From Planococcus halocryophilus (GTDB lineage: Bacteria > Bacillota > Bacilli > Bacillales_A > Planococcaceae): DNA of 64,000 bases. Under the pieces are notes generated by a model, which saw only the letters and a list, made by a program, of their open reading frames with translations, did not search any database and was not told where the DNA came from. Shown piece after piece: positions 1 to 10,133 of the stretch (the stretch's first letter is position 1; every line of letters starts with the position of its first letter). The stretch lies in assembly GCF_022489025.1 (NCBI RefSeq), contig NZ_JAKVTG010000001.1, positions 62,001-126,000 of the forward strand, read 5' to 3'. The position numbers and the translations under genes are program-made.

Positions 1-489
1 CTTTACGAAAGCTTTAGACAAGCGATTGTGATAAATTCCACGACCATGATTATCATCGGTTTATCCGTATCATTTGCTTACTTTATGACAATTGAACAAA
101 TTCCTGGAGAAATCTCGGATTATTTGACTGCTTTATCAAGCAATCCGCTTGTTATTTTACTCGCAATTAACTTATTACTACTTATAGTCGGGATGTTTAT
201 CGATACAATTTCAGCATTAGTTGTGTTGACACCAATCTTATTACCAATTGTTGTGAGTGTGGGCGTAGATCCTGTACATTTTGGTGTTATTCTTGTAGCT
301 AACTTAGCAATAGGATTTGTAACACCACCTCTTGGTGTTAACTTATTTGTGGCATCAAGTGTGGGAGGCGTTCGGTTTGAAAAAATTGCCTTCGCAGTAA
401 TCCCGTTCTTGCTTTCGATGATTGTTTGTTTACTAATTATCACATTTATTCCAGCGCTGTCTTTATGGTTGCCAGGACTTTATGAATAA
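1..489 (+). CDS. TRAP transporter large permease (DctM-like), C-terminal part
   Basis: The reading frame is open from the first base, so this is the 3' end of a gene that begins outside the window; about 162 residues are visible. They form hydrophobic helices typical of the 12-TM DctM subunit, with the family-like stretches MFIDTISALVVLTPILLP and GFVTPPLGVNLFVA near the end. DctM is the membrane channel of tripartite ATP-independent transporters, which use an ion gradient to import organic acids captured by an extracellular binding protein. The binding protein and small permease would be expected upstream, outside the window. The substrate cannot be told from this part. Confidence 0.85.
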   Translation, partial: LYESFRQAIVINSTTMIIIGLSVSFAYFMTIEQIPGEISDYLTALSSNPLVILLAINLLLLIVGMFIDTISALVVLTPILLPIVVSVGVDPVHFGVILVANLAIGFVTPPLGVNLFVASSVGGVRFEKIAFAVIPFLLSMIVCLLIITFIPALSLWLPGLYE

Positions 490-504
490 CGAAAATTTTT
501 ACTA

Positions 505-548
505 TAAATCGAACTAAAGAAGAGTTTTCTTTTCTTTTGTTCGATTTA
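505..548 (+). terminator. Hairpin between TRAP permease and patA
   Basis: Arms at 505-520 and 533-548 pair over 16 bases with one mismatch. No strong T-run follows, so this is either a weak terminator for the transporter operon or a structure in the patA leader; it ends 7 bases before the patA ribosome site. Confidence 0.4.
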
Positions 549-570
549 GTTAAGAGAAAGGTTGTCACCT

Positions 571-1737
571 ATGAGTATTTCAATTAATAGCCGCATTGAG
601 TCTATTCAAATTTCAGGTATCCGCCAGTTTTCAAATCAATTAATTGATTATCCAGAAGCTATTAATTTAACAATCGGGCAGCCTGATTTTCCAACGCCTG
701 AAGCAGTGAAACAAGCTGCTATTATAGCAATCCAAAACAATCAGACAAGCTATACACATAATGCAGGGTTACTTGATTTGAGAGCGGAGATCGCTTCTTT
801 TTTTCAAGATACGTACGCATTAGAGTTTAATCCGCAAACAGAAGTCATCGTTACAAATGGTGCCAGTGAAGGATTGGACTCTCTTTTTCGAGCGATTTTA
901 GAAGAAGGTGATGAAGTTATCTTGCCTGCGCCAGCTTATCCCGGATACGAACCGATTATTCAGTTGTGCGGGGGGAAAGTGGTTTATTTGGATACTTCAG
1001 ATACTGGTTTTCAACCAGATCCAAAGCGTCTTGAAAGTTTAATAACAGATCGTACAAAAGCGGTATTGATGAATTTTCCCTCTAATCCAACAGGTGTCAC
1101 AATGGAATCTGTGCAACTTGAAAAAGTTGCAGCTGTTCTCGAGAAGCATGAAGTATTTATCGTTACCGATGAAATTTATAGTGAAAATTCATATGGTGAA
1201 AAGCATACGACATTTGCGCGCTTTGAAAAGTTACGCAATCGCACATTCCTTGTCCATGGTCTATCGAAATCCCATTCGATGACAGGTTGGCGAATTGGCT
1301 TTGTTTTAGGACCGGAAATGTATATGAAACACGTATTAAAAGTTCATCAATACAACGCCATTTGTGCAGCTGTGCCAAGTCAATACGCGGCACTTGAAGC
1401 CATGAAAAATCAGCGTCATATACCTGCTGAAATGAACATCGAATACATCAAACGAAGAGATTTTGTCTATAAACGATTAACGGATATGGGTATTGATGTA
1501 GTCTTGCCAAAAGGCGCATTTTATATTTTTCCTTCAATTGAAAAATTTGGCATGACTTCTTTTGATTTTGCGATGCGCTTATTAAAAGAAGGTGGAGTAG
1601 CAGCAGTGCCAGGCTCTGCATTCACTAAATACGGCGAAGGATTTGTGCGAATTTCTTATGCTTACAGCATGACTGTTCTTGAAGAAGGGATGAATCGACT
1701 AGAACAGTTTATTCAGACGTTAAAATCAAGTGACTAA
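571..1737 (+). CDS. patA: PLP-dependent aminotransferase, PatA-like
   Basis: Predicted 388-residue fold-type I aminotransferase (class I/II) that moves amino groups between amino acids and 2-oxo acids in the cytoplasm. Visible signatures are LTIGQPDFPTPEAV near the N-terminus, the SNPTG stretch in mid-protein, and GLSKSHSMTGWRIGF, whose Lys should form the Schiff base with PLP. Length and many segments (ISGIRQFSN, LKVHQYN, PSGAFYIFPS-like) agree with B. subtilis PatA. The ATG at 571 is chosen because AAAGG lies 9 bases upstream; an in-frame TTG at 562 would abut that site. PatA-type enzymes are linked to lysine/diaminopimelate metabolism, and aspartokinase lies nearby, but the exact substrate is inference. 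Confidence 0.85.
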   Translation: MSISINSRIESIQISGIRQFSNQLIDYPEAINLTIGQPDFPTPEAVKQAAIIAIQNNQTSYTHNAGLLDLRAEIASFFQDTYALEFNPQTEVIVTNGASEGLDSLFRAILEEGDEVILPAPAYPGYEPIIQLCGGKVVYLDTSDTGFQPDPKRLESLITDRTKAVLMNFPSNPTGVTMESVQLEKVAAVLEKHEVFIVTDEIYSENSYGEKHTTFARFEKLRNRTFLVHGLSKSHSMTGWRIGFVLGPEMYMKHVLKVHQYNAICAAVPSQYAALEAMKNQRHIPAEMNIEYIKRRDFVYKRLTDMGIDVVLPKGAFYIFPSIEKFGMTSFDFAMRLLKEGGVAAVPGSAFTKYGEGFVRISYAYSMTVLEEGMNRLEQFIQTLKSSD

Positions 1738-1767
1738 CCCATAAGTGAATAGGAGCTGATCAGTATA

Positions 1768-2268
1768 ATTAACGTACACTGTTTTCATTTTAAAGACGAT
1801 GGCAGTATCCCGAACAATTCAACGCTCAGCGTGATTTATTACCCAGCTGTTTTTAAAACGAACCCCGAAAAAATTGAACAAGTATTTAATGGCCATGGAT
1901 GGGGAAATAGCTGGACTGGTGGGGTTTTCAACTATCATCATTACCACAGCAACACTCATGAAGTGTTAGGGGTACGCAGCGGTTCCGCCGTGCTCCGTAT
2001 TGGCGGTGATCATGGAGAAAATTTTCGTGTAAGTAAGGGTGATGTTGTGCTATTACCTGCTGGGACAGGTCACAAATTGCTAGAGTCGAGTCAAGACTTT
2101 CAAGTAATAGGAGCTTATCCAGAAGGCAAGTCTTACAATTTGAAAACGGGGAAGGTGGAAGAACGGTCTTTTGTATTGGATGATATACAAAATACGCCGG
2201 TGCCAAAAACAGACCCCGTTTTTGGAAGTTCCGGATCTGTTACCGAAAATTGGTCAAAAAAAATTTAA
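1768..2268 (+). CDS. yjlB: Cupin-domain protein, YjlB-like, with apparent non-AUG start
   Basis: Small cupin protein of about 166 residues. The metal-site motif is visible as HHYHSNTHEVLGV followed later by LPAGTGH, giving the His/Glu ligands of a beta-barrel cupin; the function of the YjlB family is unknown. The first ordinary start codon in frame is GTG at 1831, but the codons before it read INVHCFHFKDDGSIPNN, which resembles the family N-terminus (MNVK...LKDDGNIPNN as recalled for B. subtilis YjlB). No ATG, GTG or TTG lies between AGGAG at 1751-1755 and this segment; the candidates are ATA at 1765 and ATT at 1768. The annotated start is therefore an inference. The gene ends in a shared terminator facing the aspartokinase gene. 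Confidence 0.75.
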   Translation: MNVHCFHFKDDGSIPNNSTLSVIYYPAVFKTNPEKIEQVFNGHGWGNSWTGGVFNYHHYHSNTHEVLGVRSGSAVLRIGGDHGENFRVSKGDVVLLPAGTGHKLLESSQDFQVIGAYPEGKSYNLKTGKVEERSFVLDDIQNTPVPKTDPVFGSSGSVTENWSKKI

Positions 2269-2305
2269 AGCCCTTTGCTAAAACTCGGCAAGGGGCTTTA
2301 AATTT
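2261..2305. terminator. Bidirectional terminator between cupin gene and thrD
   Basis: Near-perfect stem of about 18 bp, arms 2261-2278 and 2288-2305, with a GC core (GCCC...GGGC) flanked by A- and T-runs on both sides. It can stop transcription from the rightward cupin gene and the leftward aspartokinase gene. Confidence 0.8.
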
Positions 2306-2331
2306 ATAATTTCAATCGTCCAACAGTCGTC

Positions 2332-3696
2332 TTAATGAACCAAAGCAGGCTCAAAGAACTCTTTATACAATTCATTTAGAATTTTTTGTTCATCTTCTTT
2401 TAAAATTCCGAACACCAAACTTACTTCAGAAGATCCTTGGTTTATCATTTCGATATTAACACCTGTTCTGGCAAAAGCATTCGCTGCGCGAGCTGTTAGG
2501 CCTTTTTGGTTGTTCATGCCTTCACCAACCAAAACAATCATTGAGAAATCGCTGCGGATATGAACATCATCAGCGTTCAGTTCGGATTTTACACGGTCAA
2601 TGATGCGCTGTTCTTTATCAGACGACAATTGATGACTACGTAAAATAACAGACAAGTTATCGATACCTGATGGGATATGCTCGTATGAAATACTTTCATC
2701 TTCTAAAATTTGAAGCAGTTTGCGACCAAAACCAATTTCACGGTTCATCAAGTATTTACTAACATATAAAGTTGAGAACCCGCTATCCGCTGAAATGCCT
2801 GTTACTGGACGAAGTGAATGGTCACGTTCTGCAACAATCATTGTGCCAGGTGCAGAAGGATTATTTGTATTGCGAATGCATAATGGAACAGCTGCTTTAA
2901 AAACAGGCATAAGAGCCTCATCATGCAAGACTGCAAATCCAGCATATGAAAGTTCTCGCATTTCGCGGTATGTCATTTGTTCGATTGCAGCAGGATTCTC
3001 AACGACTTGTGGGTTTGCTGCAAAAACGCAGTCAACATCGGTGAAGTTTTCATAGAGTTCTGCTTTTACAGCAGCTGCAAGGATAGACCCGGTAATATCT
3101 GAGCCACCACGTTCAAATGTCCGTAATGTTCCGCCTTTTGTATAGCCGAAAAAGCCAGGGAACACTGAAATGGTTTTTTTGTTTTTCAAATCTGCTAATC
3201 TCTCATAAGCTTCTGGAAGAGCTTGTGCACGCTCTGGCAAGTCATTGACAAATAAACCCGCGTCAAACGGATTAACATACTCTGCTGGCATACCAATGGA
3301 CGTTAAGTATGCAGCTATTAGTTTCGCAGAATTATCTTCACCACTCGCTTTGATCAGATCCGCAAAAAGAGGGGGAGAACTTTTATCTGCTTGAAGACGG
3401 TTTAAGAGGTCTGTTTCGATGACATTAGTAATCTTGTTATCTAGCCCTAATTCGTGAGTGATTTGTGCATATCTTTCCACAACCTTGGCAAGAGCAACAT
3501 CTGTTGGTTCATCACGAAGTGCCGCAGCTGATAAGTTTATCAGCAAATCTGTCACTTTGACGTCTCCAGCGAATCGCTTGCCTGGTGCAGAGACAACGAC
3601 AATCTTGCGAGATGGCTCTGCGTTAACGATTGCTGCCACTTTTTTTATTTGTTGTGCACTAGCTACTGAAGTTCCGCCGAATTTGCTTACTTTCAT
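2332..3696 (-). CDS. thrD: Aspartokinase (class III type, YclM/ThrD-like)
   Basis: Catalyses ATP-dependent phosphorylation of aspartate, the first step towards threonine, methionine and lysine. The N-terminus MKVSKFGGTSVAS is the nucleotide-binding signature; FERGGSDITGSILAAAV is the conserved substrate-site region; the C-terminal third has paired ACT regulatory domains (VSKYLMNREIGFG; IVLVGEGMNNQKGLTARAANAFA). Starting at 3696 gives 454 residues, the length of B. subtilis YclM; an in-frame ATG at 3711 lacks a ribosome site. It is divergent from hom-thrC-thrB, whose product pathway it feeds. Allosteric control through the ACT domains is expected; which amino acid acts cannot be read here. Confidence 0.9.
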   Translation of the reverse strand: MKVSKFGGTSVASAQQIKKVAAIVNAEPSRKIVVVSAPGKRFAGDVKVTDLLINLSAAALRDEPTDVALAKVVERYAQITHELGLDNKITNVIETDLLNRLQADKSSPPLFADLIKASGEDNSAKLIAAYLTSIGMPAEYVNPFDAGLFVNDLPERAQALPEAYERLADLKNKKTISVFPGFFGYTKGGTLRTFERGGSDITGSILAAAVKAELYENFTDVDCVFAANPQVVENPAAIEQMTYREMRELSYAGFAVLHDEALMPVFKAAVPLCIRNTNNPSAPGTMIVAERDHSLRPVTGISADSGFSTLYVSKYLMNREIGFGRKLLQILEDESISYEHIPSGIDNLSVILRSHQLSSDKEQRIIDRVKSELNADDVHIRSDFSMIVLVGEGMNNQKGLTARAANAFARTGVNIEMINQGSSEVSLVFGILKEDEQKILNELYKEFFEPALVH

Positions 3697-3823
3697 CCAA
3701 TCAAGTCCCATCTTTTTTAATAGTCTGTAAAAGGGTTGTTTTAACCTAAATATAATACTATAATGTCTCTATGACAAAAACAGTTGTTTTTTCACAGTGT
3801 ACACACCATAGGAGGAATCGTCA

Positions 3824-5116
3824 ATGAAAAACGAAATTTCAATCGGATTATTAGGCCTTGGAACGGTGGGCAGCGGAGTTGCTACAATCATCCAGCAGCA
3901 TCAGCAGGATTTGCATCATAAATTAGGTGCCCAAGTTTCTATCAAGAAAGTACTGGTCAGAGATACAAAAAAAGATCGGCTTTCTAGCTTAGACCCGAGT
4001 GTTTTTACAACGGATATAGAAGAAATCTTGAATGATTCTTCTCTCGATATCATTGTCGAAGTTATGGGTGGCGTAGATGGCGCTAAAACAGCTATTGAAA
4101 AAGCGCTTAAAGCGGGCAAGCAAGTGGTCACAGCTAATAAAGATATTATGGCAGAATTTGGTCACGAATTATTAAAATTAGCAGATGCTGAAAAATGTGA
4201 TCTGTTCTATGAAGCAAGTGTTGCAGGTGGTGTACCGATTATCCGTACATTAGAAGATGGTTTAGCTTCTGACCGCATTTCTAGTTTAATGGGAATTGTT
4301 AACGGCACAACAAACTTCATTATGACAAAGATGAAAAATGAAAATATGACATATGAAGATGCTTTAGCTGAAGCAACTGCATTGGGTTATGCAGAAGCTG
4401 ATCCTTCAGCGGATGTAGATGGTCTTGATGCAGCTCGCAAAATGGTTATTTTGTCTTCACTTGCATTTTCAACAGAAGTTCATTTAGATGATGTTCTCGT
4501 GAGAGGAATGAAAGAAATACGTGATGGCGATTTAGAGCTAGCAAATAAATTTGGTTATACGATGAAGATGGTTGGATCTTCAACAAAAGATGAAGATGGC
4601 ATCGAAGTTTCTGTAGAACCAATTTTCCTTGCAAATTCCCATCCGCTTGCTTCAGTGAATAATGAATTCAACGCAGTATACATATACGGGGATGCTGTAG
4701 GTGAAACAATGTTATATGGACCAGGAGCGGGGTCTTTACCAACCGCGACGTCTGTAGTGTCTGACATTATTGCAGCTTGTCGTAACTTACAACTTGGCGT
4801 TAACGGTAAACGGGCTCATGCAGCGCAACATGAACGTGTGATTAAACCAGAAGCTAAGCGATTTGCGAAATATTGTCACCGTTTGCTTGTAAATGATGAA
4901 GTTGGCGTGTTATCAAAAATGACGTCAATTTATAGTAAACATGGAGCAAGCATTCAATCCGTAATTCAATCACCAGCGGTTGAACAAGGAAAAGCAGAAC
5001 TGGTATTGTTGACACATCAGATTTCTAGACAGCAACATTTAGATGTTTTAAAAGAGGTAGAAGGAACGGCAAGCGTTATTAGCCATTACCGCATAGAAGG
5101 GGAGGAAACAGCATGA
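3824..5116 (+). CDS. hom: Homoserine dehydrogenase
   Basis: Reduces aspartate semialdehyde to homoserine with NAD(P)H. Seen in order: Rossmann motif [13 protein letters not shown] at the N-terminus, [12 protein letters not shown], the catalytic region [25 protein letters not shown] and [21 protein letters not shown], then a C-terminal ACT domain ([20 protein letters not shown]), which is the usual site of threonine feedback. 430 residues is normal. AGGAGG stands 8 bases before the ATG. First gene of a three-gene operon; its stop overlaps the thrC start (ATGA). Confidence 0.95.
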   Translation: MKNEISIGLLGLGTVGSGVATIIQQHQQDLHHKLGAQVSIKKVLVRDTKKDRLSSLDPSVFTTDIEEILNDSSLDIIVEVMGGVDGAKTAIEKALKAGKQVVTANKDIMAEFGHELLKLADAEKCDLFYEASVAGGVPIIRTLEDGLASDRISSLMGIVNGTTNFIMTKMKNENMTYEDALAEATALGYAEADPSADVDGLDAARKMVILSSLAFSTEVHLDDVLVRGMKEIRDGDLELANKFGYTMKMVGSSTKDEDGIEVSVEPIFLANSHPLASVNNEFNAVYIYGDAVGETMLYGPGAGSLPTATSVVSDIIAACRNLQLGVNGKRAHAAQHERVIKPEAKRFAKYCHRLLVNDEVGVLSKMTSIYSKHGASIQSVIQSPAVEQGKAELVLLTHQISRQQHLDVLKEVEGTASVISHYRIEGEETA

Positions 5117-6174
5117 GATGGCAAGGTCTAATCGAAGAACATAAAGAGTGGCTACCCGTTACAGAAAATACCCCTTCACTAACTTTACAAGAAGGCAATA
5201 CACCGCTCGTTCATTTAGAGAAACTTTCAAAAGAATGGGGCATTGAGCTTTACGTGAAATTAGAAGGTGCAAACCCAACAGGTTCATTTAAAGACCGCGG
5301 TATGGTAATGGCAGTTGCCAAAGCAAAAGAAGAAGGGAAAACGGTGTTGATTTGTGCTTCAACAGGAAATACTTCTGCATCAGCTGCAGCTTACGGCGCA
5401 CGAGCCGGTATGCGCACGATTGTCGTTATTCCAGAAGGACGTATTGCGCTTGGTAAATTAGCACAAGCAAAAATGTACGGAGCAGAAATTCTTGAAATTA
5501 AAGGGAATTTTGATGAAGCTCTTCAAATGGTGCGAGAAGTGGGTCAAGAAGCGGGTATCGCATTAGTTAATTCCGTTAACCCTTACCGTCTAGAAGGACA
5601 AAAAACAATTGCCTTTGAAGTTATTAGTCAGTTGGGACAAGTACCAGATGTTTTTGCTTTACCAGTTGGCAATGCGGGCAACATTTCAGCATCTTGGAAA
5701 GGTTTCACTGAATACGCAGAGCGTACTGGCGAACAACGTCCAACACTTCTAGGTGTACAAGCAGCTGGAGCGGCACCAATCGTTCACAATAAAGTAGTAG
5801 AAAATCCGGAAACTGTTGCTACAGCTATCCGCATTGGAAATCCGGCAAGCTGGCAATTGGCTTTAAATGCCTTAGATGAATCAAACGGCACGATTTTAGC
5901 AGCTACTGATGAAGAAATTCTTGAAGCTTATCAAATGTTAGCTTCAACTGAAGGAATTTTCGCAGAGCCAGCATCGTGTGCATCGATTGCAGGTATCAAA
6001 AAGCAAGTTGAAAGTGGTCTTTTGGAAAAAGGCTCTAAAGTAGTAGCAGTCTTAACAGGTAATGGCCTGAAAGATCCAGAAACTGCTATTTCCGTTAATC
6101 AGCATAAAGCGCTACTCGTTCCAGAAGATATGGAACAATTTTGGGAGGATTTAAAAAAAGGAGTGAAAGTATGA
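5113..6174 (+). CDS. thrC: Threonine synthase
   Basis: PLP enzyme that converts O-phosphohomoserine to threonine. The PLP lysine lies in the motif [13 protein letters not shown], followed by [20 protein letters not shown] and a late [12 protein letters not shown] phosphate-site loop. 353 residues fits the short Bacillus-type enzyme. Its ATG overlaps the hom stop, and its own TGA overlaps the thrB ATG, so all three proteins are probably translationally coupled. Confidence 0.95.
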   Translation: MRWQGLIEEHKEWLPVTENTPSLTLQEGNTPLVHLEKLSKEWGIELYVKLEGANPTGSFKDRGMVMAVAKAKEEGKTVLICASTGNTSASAAAYGARAGMRTIVVIPEGRIALGKLAQAKMYGAEILEIKGNFDEALQMVREVGQEAGIALVNSVNPYRLEGQKTIAFEVISQLGQVPDVFALPVGNAGNISASWKGFTEYAERTGEQRPTLLGVQAAGAAPIVHNKVVENPETVATAIRIGNPASWQLALNALDESNGTILAATDEEILEAYQMLASTEGIFAEPASCASIAGIKKQVESGLLEKGSKVVAVLTGNGLKDPETAISVNQHKALLVPEDMEQFWEDLKKGVKV

Positions 6175-7076
6175 GTTGGAAAGAATTTTCAGTAACAGTT
6201 CCAGCTTCTACTGCGAATCTCGGTCCTGGATTTGATTCGATTGGTCTGGCATTAGACCTTCATATGTTTGTTCATGTTTCACCAGCGGCTATGTGGTATG
6301 TTGAATACAAAGACCAAGGGTACAAACAACTTGCAACAGGTACTGACAATTTAATTGTTGCAACAGCTCAAGCAGTTGCCGATCAATACAAGCGGTCATT
6401 GCCACCTGCAAAATTGGTCATCGATACAGAAATTCCATTAAGTAGAGGACTTGGCAGCAGTGCTTCAGCCATTGCTGCAGGCATTGAAATTGCTGATCGT
6501 TTAATTGGTTTGCAGCTTTCGATGAAAGAGAAATTAAAAATCGGTACCGAAATGGAAGGACATCCAGATAACGTTTCAGCATCACTTCTCGGTGGATTGA
6601 CGATTTCTTATTTTGATGATGAGGATTTAGAAATCATTCATGTTCCGGAAGTCGAGATTGGTGTAGTTATTTTAGTTCCACCTACTGAATTTTTAACTTC
6701 AGAATCACGTGATCTGCTGCCTGAAAGTTTGCCACATAAAACTGCCACACGAGGTGGTGCATCTGGAAATGTTCTAGCTGCAGCTTTAGCTAAAGGAGAT
6801 TGGAAAACTGCAGGGCGGATGATGCAAAAAGATGTTTTTCATGAACCTTACCGCAAAAGCAGATTTCAAGACTTTGAACAAATTCAAGAAAGCTGCTTGG
6901 CACTCGGAGTATATGGTATGGCGATTAGCGGGGCAGGGCCTTCGTTGTTTATCGCTGTCGAAAAAGGACAAGAAAAAACGGTAGCTGAACAATTAGCAGA
7001 GAAATTTCCGCTTTATGAAAGTCTAGTAACAAAACCATCTTCTAAAGGAATCAAAATATGCGAAACAGTGCTATAG
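6171..7076 (+). CDS. thrB: Homoserine kinase
   Basis: GHMP-family kinase that phosphorylates homoserine to feed threonine synthase. The ATP loop is [16 protein letters not shown], preceded by the N-terminal [19 protein letters not shown] and followed by the C-terminal [12 protein letters not shown]. The start at 6171 (ATGA overlap with thrC, GGAG 9 bases upstream) gives 301 residues; an upstream in-frame start inside thrC is not needed. Gene order hom-thrC-thrB is the classic Bacillus operon and it ends at a strong terminator. Confidence 0.95.
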   Translation: MSWKEFSVTVPASTANLGPGFDSIGLALDLHMFVHVSPAAMWYVEYKDQGYKQLATGTDNLIVATAQAVADQYKRSLPPAKLVIDTEIPLSRGLGSSASAIAAGIEIADRLIGLQLSMKEKLKIGTEMEGHPDNVSASLLGGLTISYFDDEDLEIIHVPEVEIGVVILVPPTEFLTSESRDLLPESLPHKTATRGGASGNVLAAALAKGDWKTAGRMMQKDVFHEPYRKSRFQDFEQIQESCLALGVYGMAISGAGPSLFIAVEKGQEKTVAEQLAEKFPLYESLVTKPSSKGIKICETVL

Positions 7077-7114
7077 AAAAGAAGCTGCTCCGAAATCCGG
7101 AGCAGCTTCTTTTT
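7077..7114. terminator. Bidirectional terminator after thrB
   Basis: Perfect 12-bp stem (7081-7092 with 7098-7109) and a 5-base loop, flanked by AAAA on the left and TTTTT on the right. It serves the threonine operon and the converging dehydrogenase gene. Confidence 0.9.
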
Positions 7115-7121
7115 GTGAACG

Positions 7122-8546
7122 TTAAACTTTTATTGAAATGTATTTGGTTTCTAGAAAAGCTTCTAACCCTTCTTGTCCGCCTTCGCGTCCAACACCACTT
7201 TCTTTCATGCCACCAAATGGAGCTTGAGCAGTAGACGGTGCACCATCGTTCCATCCAACAATGCCGTAGTCAAGGTTTTCAGAGAGATAGGTACCGCGCG
7301 ACATACTTTCAGTGAAAAAGTAAGCGGCTAAGCCAAAGCGTGTATTATTAGCTAATTGAACTGCTTCTTCATCTGTTTCAAATGTCATAATAGGCGCAAC
7401 AGGGCCAAACGTTTCTTCGTTCATAACCAACATGTCTGATGTAGCGTTAGTTAAAACGGTTGGGTTATAGAAATAAGCATTATTTTCAGTACGCCCATCT
7501 CCACCAATAAGAACTTTAGCGCCTTTTTCAACAGCATCTTGAACATGTTTTTCTACTTTTTCATAGCCATCTTTATCTACTAAAGGACCAATTTTTACGC
7601 CTTCATCCAAGCCATTACCAACTTTCAGTTGGCTTGCAGCTTCTCCAAGTTTTTTAGAAAACTCATCTGCAATGCTTTGTTGAACATAAATGCGGTTTCC
7701 GCATACACACGTTTGTCCAGCATTTCGAAATTTCGATGCGATGACGCCTTCGATGGCCAATTCCATATCAGCATCTTCTAAGACGATGATTGGTGCGTGT
7801 CCGCCTAATTCAAGCGACAAGTTTAACATCGTTTCTGATGCTTGTTTCATCAACTCTTTGCCAATTTCAGTTGATCCAGTAAATGTAAGTTTACGAACAT
7901 CAGGATGACTAGTAAACACTTTTCCGATTTTACTAGCACTCCCTGTCACTAAGTTGATAACACCTTTAGGGAATCCAGCTTCAACCGCAAGTTCATACAT
8001 TTTAACGGCAGTTAATGGTGTCATTTTAGCGGGCTTCGCTACAAATGTACATCCAGCTGCAAGCGCAGGAGCCATTTTGCGAGCCATCATGGCGGCTGGG
8101 AAATTCCACGGTGTAATAGAGACGACTACACCAACGGGTTGCTTATTGATTTGAATACGTTTTCCTTCTTTACTAGCTGGAATCGTTCGTCCATACATGC
8201 GCTTACCTTCTTCAGCGAACCATGACACGAATGAAGCAGAATACTCAACTTCACCGATTGCTTCGGCAAGAGGTTTACCCATTTCTTTTGTTAAAATTTT
8301 ACCAATTTCTTCTTTATGTTCGAGTAACAAATCATGCCATTTCATTAGAAGCTCTGCGCGATAATAAGCTGTTGTTTTTGACCATTCTGGAAATGCTGTA
8401 GACGCAGCTTCGATTGCTGCTGTTGCCTCATGTTCACCACCGTTAGGCACTGATCCTACGACTTCGCCTGTTGCAGGGTTCATGACGTCAATCTTGCCAT
8501 CGCCTGTATTTGACCATTCTCCATTAATATAGTGTCTGCCATCCAT
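7122..8546 (-). CDS. gabD: Aldehyde dehydrogenase, succinate-semialdehyde dehydrogenase type
   Basis: NAD(P)-dependent aldehyde dehydrogenase of 474 residues, the usual length of GabD-type enzymes, which oxidise succinate semialdehyde to succinate. Visible features are [21 protein letters not shown] (cofactor region), [11 protein letters not shown], the general-base Glu in LELGGHAP, and the catalytic Cys in [18 protein letters not shown] precedes the ATG by 10 bases. It stands alone and converges on the thr operon; no GABA transaminase is adjacent, so the physiological substrate is inferred from sequence resemblance only. Confidence 0.8.
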   Translation of the reverse strand: MDGRHYINGEWSNTGDGKIDVMNPATGEVVGSVPNGGEHEATAAIEAASTAFPEWSKTTAYYRAELLMKWHDLLLEHKEEIGKILTKEMGKPLAEAIGEVEYSASFVSWFAEEGKRMYGRTIPASKEGKRIQINKQPVGVVVSITPWNFPAAMMARKMAPALAAGCTFVAKPAKMTPLTAVKMYELAVEAGFPKGVINLVTGSASKIGKVFTSHPDVRKLTFTGSTEIGKELMKQASETMLNLSLELGGHAPIIVLEDADMELAIEGVIASKFRNAGQTCVCGNRIYVQQSIADEFSKKLGEAASQLKVGNGLDEGVKIGPLVDKDGYEKVEKHVQDAVEKGAKVLIGGDGRTENNAYFYNPTVLTNATSDMLVMNEETFGPVAPIMTFETDEEAVQLANNTRFGLAAYFFTESMSRGTYLSENLDYGIVGWNDGAPSTAQAPFGGMKESGVGREGGQEGLEAFLETKYISIKV

Positions 8547-8875
8547 TCTTTGACATCCTCCTTTTAATTTTACGTATCCTAATAAATACCTCTAAACCTT
8601 AATGGATAAACGTTTAAAGGTGAGACAGGTTTATCGTGTTCACATTTCAGACACATCATAATGAGATTCTAATTGCCTTAAAATATGCAATATATAGGTA
8701 ATGAGAGTGATTTCTATAGTGATAATTTTTAAACAAAGTTAATGTTATTTCAAAATAGTTTCAAAATTCGATATATAATCCTTTATTATTGTGCTACTAT
8801 TGCAATAGTTAAAATACTCAGCTTGAAACTTAGAAAATAGGTTAATTGTTGAAACAGAAAAAAGGAGGAAATAAT
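8547..8875. other. Divergent intergenic region
   Basis: About 330 AT-rich bases between the leftward dehydrogenase and the rightward transporter operon. It must carry both promoters and both ribosome sites (CCTCC at 8554-8558 on the complement; GGAGG at 8864-8868). I see no riboswitch-like fold, RNA gene or clear operator. Confidence 0.5.
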
Positions 8876-10072
8876 ATGGCTCAAATGCTCGCATTATCAA
8901 TTATAGTTTTAGTCTTATTTATCGGAGAAGCAGTTTCAATTCGCACAAAAGCTTGGATACCATCAATATTTGTGAGTGGGGTCTTGTTCTTACTTGGATA
9001 TTGGACATTCTTTCCTGCTGATATTGTTACACTTTCAGGCGTACCACCAGCTGTAGCCGTAATGCTCATCTATTTACTAATTACGAATATGGGAACTTTA
9101 TTGTCTTTGCAAGAATTGAAAGATCAATGGAGAACTATTTTAATAGCACTATCTGGTATTGCAGGGATTATTGCTGCTTTGTTCGGTATCGGAACTTTAC
9201 TGTTTGACTACCAAACAGTTGTAGTTGCCATTCCTCCTTTAGTTGGTGGACTAGTATCTGCATTAATCATGTCTGAAGGTGCAGCAGCAGCAGGATTCCC
9301 AACATTAGCTGTCTTTGCAATTGTAATATACGTTGTTCAAGGTTTTGCAGGTTATCCACTTACTTCAATTATGCTGAAAAAAGAAGGGAAAAACCTTCTA
9401 ACAAAATATAGAAATAACGAGCTGACTTTAAAAGAAATGCCTTCAAATCAACCGGGAACTGCTGATAAAGCGGTGAAAGAGCCTCGCATGTTTGCGAAGA
9501 TGCCAGATAAATACAATACCGACTTTTTTAAATTTTTCCGTTTGGCTTTAGTTGGTTACTTAGCTTATTTAACAGCAACGCTTCTAACGCCAGTAGTTGA
9601 AATTAGTCCATTTGTATTGTGTTTGTTGTTTGGTGTAATTGCTCGTAGCATTGGCTTTCTTGAACGTCACCCGCTACAAAAAGCAAATGGTTTCGGATTT
9701 GCAATCATGGCACTCCTACTATTCATTTTCGATGGGTTAAAAAATGCTACACCGAGTATGATGCTTGAAATTATTTACCCGTTAATCGGCTGTATCGTGA
9801 TTGGTGTCGTTGGTATGTATATCTTTTCATTTATCGTTGGAAAACTTCTTAAAGTCAGCAAAGAAATGGCTTTTGCAGTTTCATTGACTGCTCTATACGG
9901 ATTCCCAGCAGATTATATTATTACGGTAGAAGTGATCAATTCATTAACAAAAGATGAACAAGAACGCGAAGTCCTAACAAGTCATATGTTACCACCAATG
10001 TTAGTAGCTGGATTTATAACGGTTACCATTGTTTCGGTTATTCTAGCAGGTATTTTCGTCGGATTCCTATAA
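8876..10072 (+). CDS. Polytopic membrane transporter, family not recognised
   Basis: About 398 residues with roughly ten hydrophobic helices split into two halves by a polar loop around residues 165-220 (TKYRNNELTLKEMPSNQ). Gly-rich segments GGLVSALIMSEGAAAAGFPT and LYGFPADYIITVEVIN could line a transport path, similar in style to Na+-coupled anion carriers. The ATG at 8876 has AAGGAGG 7 bases upstream; the ORF can be extended 10 codons but without need. It is followed by two M20-family amidohydrolases in the same direction, so it probably imports or exports the N-acylated or N-carbamoylated compounds they cleave. I do not recognise the exact family. Confidence 0.6.
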   Translation: MAQMLALSIIVLVLFIGEAVSIRTKAWIPSIFVSGVLFLLGYWTFFPADIVTLSGVPPAVAVMLIYLLITNMGTLLSLQELKDQWRTILIALSGIAGIIAALFGIGTLLFDYQTVVVAIPPLVGGLVSALIMSEGAAAAGFPTLAVFAIVIYVVQGFAGYPLTSIMLKKEGKNLLTKYRNNELTLKEMPSNQPGTADKAVKEPRMFAKMPDKYNTDFFKFFRLALVGYLAYLTATLLTPVVEISPFVLCLLFGVIARSIGFLERHPLQKANGFGFAIMALLLFIFDGLKNATPSMMLEIIYPLIGCIVIGVVGMYIFSFIVGKLLKVSKEMAFAVSLTALYGFPADYIITVEVINSLTKDEQEREVLTSHMLPPMLVAGFITVTIVSVILAGIFVGFL

Positions 10073-10133
10073 GAGACATGAATAATAAAAAGAAACTTTA
10101 ATAGATGTTTATCGAGATAATCGGAGGGAATTT

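Noticed and set aside
3712-3823. T-box or other riboswitch in front of hom
   Set aside because: Only about 110 bases to the divergent gene, no T-box sequence and no terminator hairpin seen.
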